A stretch of 19,896 bases of DNA from OFTM10 sp964196195 (lineage in GTDB: Bacteria > Actinomycetota > Acidimicrobiia > Acidimicrobiales > Aldehydirespiratoraceae): the NCBI GenBank assembly GCA_964196195.1, contig CAXMSE010000037.1, positions 1 to 19,896 of the forward strand, in the 5' to 3' direction. Positions 7,213-14,325 of this stretch are shown one piece after another; the first letter of the stretch is position 1, and every line of letters begins with the position of its first letter. Position numbers and translations under genes: made by a program. The notes under the pieces were generated by a model. It made no database searches. It was not told the origin of the DNA and was given only the letters and a program-made list of their open reading frames with translations.

Positions 7213-7243
7213 CTCAGAAGAATCCCACTCCGGGACTTCTGAG
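7213..7243 (-). repeat. Stem-loop immediately after the groEL stop codon
   Basis: CTCAGAAG (7213-7220) pairs with CTTCTGAG (7236-7243), plus an inner 4-bp TCCC/GGGA stem. It begins 5 nt past the groEL stop on the minus strand. It has no T-tract, so it is more likely an mRNA 3' stabiliser than a terminator. Confidence 0.5.
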
Positions 7244-7248
7244 CGAAC

Positions 7249-8865
7249 TCAGAAGTCCATGTCCGGCATTCCGCCGCCGCCGGCGTCGGGAGCGTCGGCG
7301 ATCACTACCTCGGTGGTGAGGAACAGGGCCGCGATCGAAGCTGCATTCTGCAGAGCCGAACGGGTGACCTTGGCCGCATCGATGATGCCGGCCTCGACGA
7401 GGTCGATGTATTCGCCGTTGGCCGCGTTGAGTCCGAAGTTGCCATCGAGGTTGCGGACCTTCTCCACGACCACACCACCCTCCATGCCGGCATTGATGGC
7501 AATCTGGGCGAGGGGCGCCTCGAGGGCACGCGACACGATGCGGGCACCGACCTGCTCGTCGGCATCGCTGAGCGACTCGGCGACCGAGTCGACCGCAGCC
7601 TGGGCACGGATGAGGGTGACACCGCCGCCGGCGACCACACCTTCTTCGATGGCAGCCTTGGTGGTGGAAACAGCATCTTCGATGCGGTGCTTCTTCTCCT
7701 TGAGCTCCACCTCGGTGGCAGCGCCGACCTTGAGAACCGCAACGCCACCCGACAGCTTGGCGAGACGCTCCTGGAGCTTCTCGCTGTCGTAATCGGAATC
7801 GGTGTTTTCGATCTCAGCCTTGATCTGGGCAATCCGGCCGGCAACGTCGGCAGCATCGCCGGCGCCTTCGATAACGGTGGTCTCGTCCTTGGTGACGACG
7901 ACCTTGCGGGCCTGGCCGAGCATGTCGAGGCCGACACCGTCGAGCTTCAGACCGACCTCTTCGCTGACGACCTGGCCGCCAGTGAGGACTGCGATGTCCT
8001 GCAGCATCGCCTTGCGACGCTCGCCGAAGCCCGGAGCCTTCACCGAGACAGACGTGAACGTCCCCCGGATCTTGTTGACCACCAGGGTGGCGAGGGCCTC
8101 GCCCTCGACATCCTCAGCGATGATCAGCAGGGGCTTGCTCGACTGCATCACCTTTTCGAGCACGGGCACCAGATCGCGCACGGCGCTGACCTTGGAAGAC
8201 ACGAGCAGGATGTAAGGATCCTCGAGAACGGCCTCCATACGCTCGGTATCGGTGACGCTGTAGGGCGAGATGTAGCCCTTGTCGAAGCGCATGCCCTCGA
8301 CGAGATCCATCTCAAGGCCGAAGGTCTGACCTTCCTCGACGGTGATGACACCGTCCTTGCCGACCTTGTCGATCGACTCGGCGATGATCGCACCGATCTC
8401 GGGATCAGCCGACGAGATGGCAGCGACGTTGGCGATCTGTTCCTTGTTCTCCGACACGTCCTGGGCACTGTCGCCGATCGAACTGACGGCAGCTTCGACG
8501 GCGGCCTCGATGCCCTTCTTGATCGACATCGGGTTGGCGCCGGCCGCAACGTTGCGCAGACCTTCGCGGACCATGGCCCATGCCAGCACAGTGGCGGTGG
8601 TGGTGCCGTCGCCTGCGACGTCGTCGGTCTTTTTGGCGACCTCCTTCACCAGCTCAGCGCCGATGCGCTCGTAGGGGTCCTCCAGCTCGATCTCCTTGGC
8701 GATGGAAACGCCATCGTTGGTGATCGTCGGGGCACCCCACTTCTTTTCGAGAACCACATTTCGACCCTTGGGGCCGAGGGTGACACGAACCGCGTCAGCG
8801 AGCTGGTTCATGCCCTTCTCGAGACCACGACGGGCCTGTTCATCGAACTGGATGGTCTTTGCCAT
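7249..8865 (-). CDS. groEL: Chaperonin GroEL (Hsp60), 60-kDa subunit
   Basis: The 538-residue protein is a full-length chaperonin with KTIQFDEQARRGLEKGMNQL at the N-terminus, TLGPKGRNVVLEKKWGAPTI, VAGDGTTTATVLAWAMVREG (ATP site) and VAGGGVTLIRA. It forms the 14-mer that folds proteins with GroES. The tail ends in GGGGMPDMDF, a short glycine/methionine tail of the actinobacterial GroEL2 type rather than a His-rich GroEL1 tail. The ATG has GGAGGA 4 nt upstream. groES is not adjacent; CysO-like is the upstream neighbour. A CIRCE-like operator 34 nt upstream points to HrcA repression and heat induction. Confidence 0.98.
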   Translation of the reverse strand: MAKTIQFDEQARRGLEKGMNQLADAVRVTLGPKGRNVVLEKKWGAPTITNDGVSIAKEIELEDPYERIGAELVKEVAKKTDDVAGDGTTTATVLAWAMVREGLRNVAAGANPMSIKKGIEAAVEAAVSSIGDSAQDVSENKEQIANVAAISSADPEIGAIIAESIDKVGKDGVITVEEGQTFGLEMDLVEGMRFDKGYISPYSVTDTERMEAVLEDPYILLVSSKVSAVRDLVPVLEKVMQSSKPLLIIAEDVEGEALATLVVNKIRGTFTSVSVKAPGFGERRKAMLQDIAVLTGGQVVSEEVGLKLDGVGLDMLGQARKVVVTKDETTVIEGAGDAADVAGRIAQIKAEIENTDSDYDSEKLQERLAKLSGGVAVLKVGAATEVELKEKKHRIEDAVSTTKAAIEEGVVAGGGVTLIRAQAAVDSVAESLSDADEQVGARIVSRALEAPLAQIAINAGMEGGVVVEKVRNLDGNFGLNAANGEYIDLVEAGIIDAAKVTRSALQNAASIAALFLTTEVVIADAPDAGGGGMPDMDF

Positions 8866-8898
8866 TATTCCTCCGGAGACAGTATTTAGAAATCACTG

Positions 8899-8925
8899 TT
8901 GGCACTCTCGTGCCGCGACTGCCAA
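8899..8925 (-). promoter_or_regulatory. CIRCE-like heat-shock operator (HrcA site) upstream of groEL
   Basis: Read on the plus strand, TTGGCACTC (8899-8907), a 9-nt spacer, then GACTGCCAA (8917-8925). The CIRCE consensus is TTAGCACTC-N9-GAGTGCTAA. The arms match 8 and 7 of 9 positions. The A-to-G and T-to-C changes at the third positions from each end compensate each other. Spacer length is exactly 9. A TAAATA sequence (8883-8888, minus strand) between the operator and the ribosome binding site could be the -10 element. Confidence 0.8.
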
Positions 8926-8961
8926 TTCAATCTGGAGGGGCAGTAAATCGCAACCAGCGAG

Positions 8962-9237
8962 TCAGCCTCCGGCGACGGCCGGCACGATGCTCAGGGTCTC
9001 GCCTTCCGGAACCGGCGTGGCCAAACCATCGATGAATCGGATGTCGTCGTCGCTAACAAACACGTTCACGAAGCGGCGCAACTCGCCGGTATCGTCGAGG
9101 ATTCGCTCCTTGAATCCAGGGTGCGCCGACTCGAGGTTGTCGAGGGCGTCGGCCACCGTGGAGCCGTCGACCGCTATCTCGGACTGGCCGGCGGTGAGGG
9201 TGCGGAGGGTGGTTGGCACTCGGATGATCACGCTCAT
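8962..9237 (-). CDS. cysO: CysO-like ubiquitin-fold sulfur carrier (MoaD/ThiS family)
   Basis: The 91-residue protein has the beta-grasp pattern of MoaD/ThiS proteins and ends in the di-glycine AVAGG that is thiocarboxylated for sulfur transfer. RFVNVFVSDDDIRF, GLATPVPEG and IVPAVAGG closely resemble, from memory, Mycobacterium tuberculosis CysO, which supplies sulfide to CysM for cysteine synthesis. MoaD is a less likely alternative. The usual partners (mec, cysM) are not next to it. The ATG has GAAAGGGA upstream, so unlike several neighbours it has a true leader. TAGGGT at 9286-9291 on the minus strand may be its -10. Confidence 0.8.
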   Translation of the reverse strand: MSVIIRVPTTLRTLTAGQSEIAVDGSTVADALDNLESAHPGFKERILDDTGELRRFVNVFVSDDDIRFIDGLATPVPEGETLSIVPAVAGG

Positions 9238-9285
9238 GGTTTCCCTTTCGAGCCGGCCTGAACGACGCGGATTGAATCCCGACCA

Positions 9286-9291
9286 ACCCTA
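9286..9291 (-). promoter_or_regulatory. Putative -10 element (TAGGGT) for the cysO-like gene
   Basis: TAGGGT on the minus strand lies 48 nt before the ATG at 9237 and gives a leader that includes the ribosome binding site. Confidence 0.3.
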
Positions 9292-9430
9292 TCGGGATAA
9301 CAATCGACCGCCTCTCGGCCACCGCCGTGACAGGACATGAGTCACCGTCAAATTCCCCAGCTGGGGGTTCAGTCGTCCGCCCAACAGGTCGATGCAGCTG
9401 TATCCCATGCCTGACTCCGCAGAGGTTCCC

Positions 9431-9646
9431 ATGGCCATTGATTCCCGACCGGTGGTGCATGACCGCCTCGCCGAACTGGTTGTCCGCCTGAGCGGTGCCG
9501 ATGAAGAATCCGCCCGTCATGCCCTCGATGCCGCGGCCTACCGCCACGGCGAGTGGGGCGACACTCTCCTCAACGTCGCCGATGCCCTCGTGGCCATCAG
9601 GGGCAACGCCGATGGTGATCGCGAACCGGTGAGTGCCGGCGGCTGA
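9431..9646 (+). CDS. Small hypothetical protein
   Basis: The 71-residue protein is not recognised. It appears all-helical: RLAELVVRLSGADEESARHALDAAAYR then GEWGDTLLNVADALVAI, with a polar C-terminal tail. The helical pattern is faintly like the small ANTAR fold, but too weak to name. ATG 9431 is chosen because AGAGG lies 5 nt upstream; ATG codons at 9392 and 9407 are in frame and would add 13 or 8 residues. It is the first gene of a probable pair with the small membrane protein 14 nt downstream. A perfect 12-bp palindrome lies upstream. Confidence 0.6.
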   Translation: MAIDSRPVVHDRLAELVVRLSGADEESARHALDAAAYRHGEWGDTLLNVADALVAIRGNADGDREPVSAGG

Positions 9647-9648
9647 TC

Positions 9649-9654
9649 TACGCT
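9649..9654 (+). promoter_or_regulatory. Putative -10 element (TACGCT) for the small membrane protein gene
   Basis: TACGCT lies just after the upstream stop codon and ends 6 nt before the GTG at 9661, as at other leaderless-type starts here. Confidence 0.3.
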
Positions 9655-9660
9655 TGGGGC

Positions 9661-9870
9661 GTGGCAATCGAACGCACCGGCAAACCACCCGCCCGCAAGC
9701 GACTCCCCTTCCCGGCCATCGTCGTGATCGGTGGTCTCACCGTGTTCGGTGCCATCACCGCGGTCCAGTGGGTGCTCACGTCGCTACTGGGGATCGTGAA
9801 GCTCGTGCTCGTGATCGTCGTGGTGATTGCAGCCGCCGGCTGGGTCATCTCCGCGAAAGCCAACCGCTGA
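9661..9870 (+). CDS. Small hydrophobic membrane protein
   Basis: The 69-residue protein is not assigned to a family. It has a basic N-terminus (KPPARKRLPF), then nearly continuous hydrophobic sequence from about residue 18 to 64, enough for one long or two short membrane helices, ending in KANR. GTG is the start that fits both length and the upstream TACGCT. Its last 26 bp overlap the 3' end of the convergent glycerate kinase gene. It could be co-transcribed with the preceding small gene. Confidence 0.6.
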   Translation: MAIERTGKPPARKRLPFPAIVVIGGLTVFGAITAVQWVLTSLLGIVKLVLVIVVVIAAAGWVISAKANR

Positions 9871-10831
9871 GCGCCTCTCGAATACATTCGGCGGTCGCGG
9901 TCATGGCTCTTTCAGCTCCGTAGAGAGCCGAGAGGTCGATGGTGTCAATGGGCGGATCGAAATCGGGCGCCACCTGTCCCACAACGGCGAGCACCGGAAC
10001 TCCGGCAGCCTCCGCGAGCCCGCTCACGCCCCCCACCACCTTTCCTGCAAACGAGGTCGAGTCGAGGCGCCCCTCACCGGTCACCACCAGATCTACCGCC
10101 TCGATCTGGTCGTAGAGCTCCACCTCGTCGGCGATGAGTCCGAATCCATCGCACAGATGGCCACCCAGGGCGGCCAGGCCTCCCGCCAGCCCCCCTGCCG
10201 CTCCGCCTCGCTCGAGGCTTCCGACCTCCACGCCGTATTCGTCGCGATAGACATCGCCGAGGCGCTCCAAGCGGCGGGTGAGCAGGGCTACCTGGGCCGG
10301 CGATGCTCCCTTCTGAGGACCGAACACGGCTGCCGCATCGGCGAACCTGGTCGTCACATCACAGCCAACCTCGATCTCCACACCACGAAACCGGGGCAGC
10401 GGGCTCATCGCCTTCAGGGCACCCAATCCGCCGTCGGTGGAGGCCGAGCCACCGAGGCCCACCACGATCCGGCGCGCCCCTGACTCGGCGGCTCGAGCCA
10501 GCAGTTCTCCCGTGCCTGCGGTGGTGGCGTTCATCGGGTCGTTCTCTTCGATGCCACCGGCAAGAGCCAGGCCCGAAGCCTCGGCCATCTCGATCACCGC
10601 GACCGTCCCGTCCAGCCGCCACCGTGCCTCCACCGGCTCCCCCAAGGGGCCCGCAACCGTCGTGGTGCGATTGGGGCCGCCGAAAGCATCGATGGTGCCC
10701 TCGCCACCGTCGGCCATGGGTTGGCGATCCGCCTGCCATCCGGCCTCCGCTGCCGCGTCGGCGATGGCAGCCACGGCATCAATGCCGGTGAGGGTGCCCC
10801 TGAACTTGTCTGGACAGGCGAGAAGTCGCAT
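9845..10831 (-). CDS. Glycerate kinase (GlxK/GarK family)
   Basis: The 328-residue protein phosphorylates glycerate, feeding it into lower glycolysis or the photorespiratory/glyoxylate salvage route. The family motifs are CPDKFRGTLTG at the N-terminus, QPMADGGEGTIDAF, EMAEASGLAL, VVGLGGSASTDGG, FGPQKGA and VVTGEGRLDSTSFAGK. It is about 50 residues shorter than the usual 375-380, mainly in the region after EPVEARWRL and at the end, but no motif is lost. ATG 10831 is chosen because the family starts with this segment; GTG 10834 directly upstream is possible. It is divergent from otsA with 34 bp between starts. Confidence 0.9.
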   Translation of the reverse strand: MRLLACPDKFRGTLTGIDAVAAIADAAAEAGWQADRQPMADGGEGTIDAFGGPNRTTTVAGPLGEPVEARWRLDGTVAVIEMAEASGLALAGGIEENDPMNATTAGTGELLARAAESGARRIVVGLGGSASTDGGLGALKAMSPLPRFRGVEIEVGCDVTTRFADAAAVFGPQKGASPAQVALLTRRLERLGDVYRDEYGVEVGSLERGGAAGGLAGGLAALGGHLCDGFGLIADEVELYDQIEAVDLVVTGEGRLDSTSFAGKVVGGVSGLAEAAGVPVLAVVGQVAPDFDPPIDTIDLSALYGAERAMTATAECIREALSGWLSRR

Positions 10832-10852
10832 CACACCATGGTGGCCGCCGAT

Positions 10853-10858
10853 TAGCGT
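10853..10858 (+). promoter_or_regulatory. Putative -10 element (TAGCGT) for otsA
   Basis: TAGCGT ends 7 nt before GTG 10866. The identical hexamer precedes the thioesterase gene. Confidence 0.4.
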
Positions 10859-10865
10859 GGTGGGT

Positions 10866-12254
10866 GTGACCTCACCGGTTGTCCTCGTCTCCAACCGCGG
10901 CCCCCTGTCGTTCACCGACACCGATGGCCACCTCGTCGCCAAGCGGGGAGCCGGGGGTCTGGTGTCGGGGCTGGCCCCCCTCATGGTCGGCACCGACACC
11001 ATGTGGATCGCGGCGGCCCTGTCGGCAGGCGACCGGGCCGCAGCCGCCGAGGGTACCGTCGAGGCCGAGGGTCTGAGGGTCCGCACCCTCGCCATCGATC
11101 CCGAGGTGCTGCGTCAGTCCTACGACGTGATCTGCAACTCGATGCTCTGGTTCCTCTACCACGGCCTCCACGACCTCTCCCGGCGCCCCATCATCGATGC
11201 CGGGTGGCATGAGGCGTGGCGGTCGTTTCGTGTCTACAACCAGCAATTCGCCGAGGTGATCGCCGCCGACGCGCCCGCCGACGCCACCGTGCTGGTCCAG
11301 GACTACCACCTCGCCCTGCTGGGCCCCATGCTGAGATCGGCTCGCCCCGACATCACATCGGTGCACTTCTCCCACACCCCGTTCGCCCCCCCGATGCAGA
11401 TGCGGGTGCTGCCCACCGACTGTGCTGCCGAACTGCTCGAGGGCATGGCCGGTCACGACGTCTGCGGCTTCCACTCCCACCGGTGGGCGGCCGATTTCCG
11501 AGCTTCGTCGCTCGACATCATCGGCACCGAGCCCGCCACCTTCGTGTCGCCACTCGCCCCCGACCCAGCCGACCTGGCTGCAGTCGCCGGAAGCCGGCAA
11601 TGCGAAGCAGCGACCGCCGAACTCATCGAGAACTCCGATGGCCGTCAGATGATCGTGAGGGTCGACCGGATCGAGCTTTCGAAAAACATGCTTCGCGGCT
11701 TCCGGGCCTTCGATCAGATGCTGACCGACCGCCCCGATCTCAGGGGCAAGGTCGTCTTCCGAGCCCTGGGTTATCCGAGCCGCGAGGGACTGCCCGAATA
11801 CCTCGCCTACCGCCAGGAGGTCGAGACTCTGGCCGATGTGATCAACCGCCGCTGGGGAACCGAGGCCTGGCGCCCGATCGAACTCGACCTCGAGGACAAC
11901 TTCCCCAAGTCAATCGCCCACCTGCGTCGCTACGACGTCTTGCTGGTCAATCCGATTCGCGACGGCCTCAACCTGGTGGCCAAGGAAGGGCCCTTGGTCA
12001 ACGAGGTCGACGGCACCGTCGTCCTCAGCCGTGAAGCCGGCATCCACGATGAACTGGAGGGTGCGGTGATCAGCGTCAACCCCTACGACGTCGACGAGCA
12101 GGCCACCGCGCTCGCGGCCGCGCTCGATGCCACCCCGACAGATCGAGCTCACTCTGCGGCCAGATTGAAGGATCGGGCCATGGAGCGCACACCGGAGGAT
12201 TGGTTGGCCGACCAACTCGCGGCCGCGAGCAGGGCTCGATCAGCCCGGAGCTGA
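10866..12254 (+). CDS. otsA: Trehalose-6-phosphate synthase OtsA (GT20)
   Basis: The 462-residue enzyme makes trehalose 6-phosphate from UDP- or GDP-glucose and glucose 6-phosphate in the cytoplasm. GT20 landmarks are SNRGPLSF (residues 9-16), WFLYHGLHDL, VQDYHLALL, HFSHTPFAPP, Arg268/Lys273 in DRIELSKN (equivalent to E. coli Arg262/Lys267, spacing conserved) and VNPIRDGLNLVAKEGPLVN. The GTG at 10866 begins just before the first strand and follows TAGCGT by 7 nt; longer in-frame extensions run into the glycerate kinase gene and are rejected. The product is dephosphorylated by the neighbouring OtsB, whose gene converges on and overlaps this one by 15 bp. Confidence 0.95.
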   Translation: MTSPVVLVSNRGPLSFTDTDGHLVAKRGAGGLVSGLAPLMVGTDTMWIAAALSAGDRAAAAEGTVEAEGLRVRTLAIDPEVLRQSYDVICNSMLWFLYHGLHDLSRRPIIDAGWHEAWRSFRVYNQQFAEVIAADAPADATVLVQDYHLALLGPMLRSARPDITSVHFSHTPFAPPMQMRVLPTDCAAELLEGMAGHDVCGFHSHRWAADFRASSLDIIGTEPATFVSPLAPDPADLAAVAGSRQCEAATAELIENSDGRQMIVRVDRIELSKNMLRGFRAFDQMLTDRPDLRGKVVFRALGYPSREGLPEYLAYRQEVETLADVINRRWGTEAWRPIELDLEDNFPKSIAHLRRYDVLLVNPIRDGLNLVAKEGPLVNEVDGTVVLSREAGIHDELEGAVISVNPYDVDEQATALAAALDATPTDRAHSAARLKDRAMERTPEDWLADQLAAASRARSARS

Positions 12255-13013
12255 TTCCACCCGCCTCATGAGATCGCGGATCAAGGCTTCGGCGCCGGCT
12301 GGTCCGTCGACGACATGATCGGCGCGGCTCAACAGGACCGGTGGAGCCTCTTCTGACGACACGCCTATTCGTACCGTGGACACTCCGCGCCGGGCGAGCT
12401 CGTCGAGCCCATCGAAGGCGGGGAGGTCGCCGAGATCGTCGCCCATGTAGGCGACCGGATCAAAGTCCTGGGCAAGCTGCACCACCGCAGTGCCCTTGTC
12501 GCGGCGGATCGGAGGATGGATCTCGAAGGAGAGTTTCGCGGGACGGGCCTCCAAGCGGTTCGCCCGTGCGGCCTCTGTCGCCCAGGCGCCGATAGCACCG
12601 GCCAGGGCAAGCTCACCGCGATAGTGGACGGTGAGCGACAGGCCTTTCGACTCCACCACGTCGGCACCGAATGCCGTGATGGCCTCCTCGGCCAGATCGC
12701 GCATGGTGCCCCTCCACTCCTCAGCCTCGTGGAGGGTGTGGTGAACACCCCGCGTGCGCCACTCGAGCCCATAGAGCCCCACGATGTCGATCACGTCGGG
12801 GATGAAGCCGGAGATGAAGCTGACCGGCCGGCCCGACACGATCGAAACCCGCCCCAGTCGGGCTTCTAGATCGACGAGCAACTCGGGTACCCCGGGCCGC
12901 GGCACTGCATCGTCGGCGTTGTGGGTTATGTCCGCTATCACCCCGTCGAAGTCGAGAAAGAGGGCAGCGCGGCCCGGCGTCCAGCCGAAAGGATCGAGAG
13001 GATGGTGTGCCAA
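12240..13013 (-). CDS. otsB: Trehalose-6-phosphate phosphatase OtsB (HAD superfamily)
   Basis: The 257-residue protein is a HAD phosphatase of the OtsB type, converting trehalose 6-phosphate to trehalose. Motif I is LFLDFDGVIADI with nucleophile Asp21 and acid/base Asp23; motif II is IVSGRP; the cap has VGLYGLEW and SFEIHPPIRRDKG with the motif III lysine; motif IV is YMGDDLGDLPAF. The start is a TTG at 13013 (GGCGGG just upstream), the only initiator that keeps the full N-terminus. It lies 22 nt after the LytR_C gene and is probably transcribed with it. Confidence 0.92.
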   Translation of the reverse strand: MAHHPLDPFGWTPGRAALFLDFDGVIADITHNADDAVPRPGVPELLVDLEARLGRVSIVSGRPVSFISGFIPDVIDIVGLYGLEWRTRGVHHTLHEAEEWRGTMRDLAEEAITAFGADVVESKGLSLTVHYRGELALAGAIGAWATEAARANRLEARPAKLSFEIHPPIRRDKGTAVVQLAQDFDPVAYMGDDLGDLPAFDGLDELARRGVSTVRIGVSSEEAPPVLLSRADHVVDGPAGAEALIRDLMRRVESAPG

Positions 13014-13035
13014 TGGCCCGCCGGACAGCAGGGAA

Positions 13036-13710
13036 TCAGCCGAGGGACCGGTCGGCGCCGAGTATCACCCAGATGTGGAAGTCCTCGATGCCGGTGGCAT
13101 CGCCGACCAGTACGGTGGGATCGACGGGGGCCGGTTGCAGCACCGACACCGCATCGCCGCCCAATTCGGCGGCAACACCGGCCGCGTCCTGGTCGTATCC
13201 GATCAGGTAGTAGACGGCCGACGCCTCCACCGGGTTGGTGGCAGCATTGGCCGCCTGACCGACGTAGCCGGCGGTGGTGAGCACGGCGGTGCGTGCTCCG
13301 GCGAGGCCCGCCTCGCCCACTCCGTTGGCCACCACGACCTTCACCTCGCCGAGTGGCCGGGTGGTGGGTGTGTCCGGTGTGGTGTCGGTGGTGGCATCGT
13401 CGCCGGTGGCATCGTCGCCGGCGGCGTCGTCGCCGTCGCCAGTCGTGTCGCCCTGATCATCGGCCGCTTCACCGTCGTCCTCGTCGACAGCATCAGCATC
13501 GTCACCGTCGTCCACAACGTCGGAACTGTCGTCAGCGGACCCGGCATCGATGGCCGCCACATCGTCGCCACTTCCGATGCCGCCCTTCCAGAGCAGCAAG
13601 AACCCGATCACCACTGCCACCGCGATGAGCGCGCCACCACGGGCGGCAGCGTTGCTGGTGGATCGGGCAAAGGATCCGTCGGCGGCGGCGTAGCGTCCGG
13701 GAGTGGTCAT
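13036..13710 (-). CDS. LytR_C domain membrane protein
   Basis: The 224-residue protein has a short cytoplasmic N-terminus, one membrane segment (GGALIAVAVVIGFLLLW, about residues 26-42), a long Asp/Thr-rich acidic linker (about 45-120) and a C-terminal LytR_C-type domain from VKVVVANGVG to the end. This domain is found in cell-wall-associated proteins of actinobacteria, alone or behind LytR-CpsA-Psr domains; here there is no LCP domain. The role in the wall is inferred. Its ATG overlaps the DUF3263 stop by 4 nt, and otsB follows at 22 nt. Confidence 0.85.
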   Translation of the reverse strand: MTTPGRYAAADGSFARSTSNAAARGGALIAVAVVIGFLLLWKGGIGSGDDVAAIDAGSADDSSDVVDDGDDADAVDEDDGEAADDQGDTTGDGDDAAGDDATGDDATTDTTPDTPTTRPLGEVKVVVANGVGEAGLAGARTAVLTTAGYVGQAANAATNPVEASAVYYLIGYDQDAAGVAAELGGDAVSVLQPAPVDPTVLVGDATGIEDFHIWVILGADRSLG

Positions 13711-13970
13711 CGGCTCTGCTCCTCATTGACCGGGGCCATGTTTTGCTGGCGGCTTCGCCGGCGACGATCGCGCATCCGACGGAGCCGGCGCACGGTGAGC
13801 TGGTCGTGCTCTTCGGCCTCAGGCCGATCGATCAGTTCGTTGAGGAGCACATAATAGTTGGTGATCGACAGCTCGAGCTGGTCGGCGATCACGTGCTCTC
13901 TCGGCCCGGGTTGGGTCCACCACGATCTCTCGAGTTCGAGGATGGCGCGTTCGCGCTCATTGAGCTCCAT
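13707..13970 (-). CDS. DUF3263 family small protein
   Basis: The 87-residue protein begins with MELNERERAILELERSWW and continues with REHVIADQLELSITNYYVLLN, the conserved core of the actinobacterial DUF3263 family. The middle resembles a helix-turn-helix of the sigma-70 region 4 type, so DNA binding is possible but unproven. The C-terminus is very basic. ATG 13970 is chosen because it opens the conserved domain; upstream in-frame codons run toward the tRNA. Its stop overlaps the LytR_C gene start (4 nt); pairing of these two families is common in actinobacteria. Confidence 0.85.
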   Translation of the reverse strand: MELNERERAILELERSWWTQPGPREHVIADQLELSITNYYVLLNELIDRPEAEEHDQLTVRRLRRMRDRRRRSRQQNMAPVNEEQSR

Positions 13971-14053
13971 TCCGACAGCCTTGCAGATAACGAGGCCCGG
14001 GTGGCGCCGCTGGGCCTCTACGCTGACATCGCAGGCGTTAGATCCGTCCGCAG

Positions 14054-14129
14054 GCCCGTGTAGCTCAGTTGGTAGAGCAGCTGTCTTGTAAACAGCAGGT
14101 CGCAGGTTCAACTCCTGTCGCGGGCTCCA
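14054..14129 (+). tRNA. tRNA-Thr (anticodon TGT), CCA encoded
   Basis: A complete cloverleaf is visible: acceptor GCCCGTG (14054-14060) with CGCGGGC (14119-14125), D arm GCTC/GAGC, anticodon stem GCTGT/ACAGC with loop CTTGTAA (anticodon TGT at 14087-14089), and T arm with GGTTCAACTCC. The discriminator is T and CCA is encoded (14127-14129). The anticodon TGT reads threonine codons ACA/ACG. It lies at the left edge of an accessory-looking region. Confidence 0.95.
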
Positions 14130-14325
14130 CCTAAGTGCAGGTCAGACGGTGTTTTTAAGCGAGGGATGGACCGACGCAATCCCCGGCAGCGGCTCAGGGA
14201 CACCACAGGGACACACAAGAAAACCAATATCAACGAGCGGGCACCCGCTTGTTGTATTCGCACACCGCAATCAGTCACCCTGGCACACGCTGGAAACTAG
14301 GCGTCAGGCCGCTAGTTGGGGGTAG
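14130..14325. other. Gene-free stretch downstream of tRNA-Thr
   Basis: No coding sequence is supported here; together with the repeat and the rest of the regulator's upstream region it makes a 441-nt gap. It holds CAGGGACAC twice (14195-14203 and 14206-14214, 11-nt period), an 11-bp stem-loop with a 2-nt loop (14231-14254, one G-T pair), and then the first copy of a ~70 bp direct repeat. Short direct repeats beside a tRNA 3' end are what arm-type integrase sites look like, but no integrase gene is present. Confidence 0.5.
14195..14214. repeat. Tandem 9-bp repeat CAGGGACAC, 11-nt period
   Basis: Two exact copies one helical turn apart, 65 nt downstream of the tRNA. They could be a dimeric protein-binding site or integrase arm sites. 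Confidence 0.4.

Noticed and set aside
10437..10865. N-terminal extension of otsA
   Set aside because: In-frame but lies over the glycerate kinase gene, has no GT20 similarity, and the GTG at 10866 has the promoter-like context.
14231..14254. Strong stem-loop considered as a minus-strand terminator
   Set aside because: No gene on the minus strand ends toward it. A T-rich stretch follows on that strand, but there is nothing to terminate.
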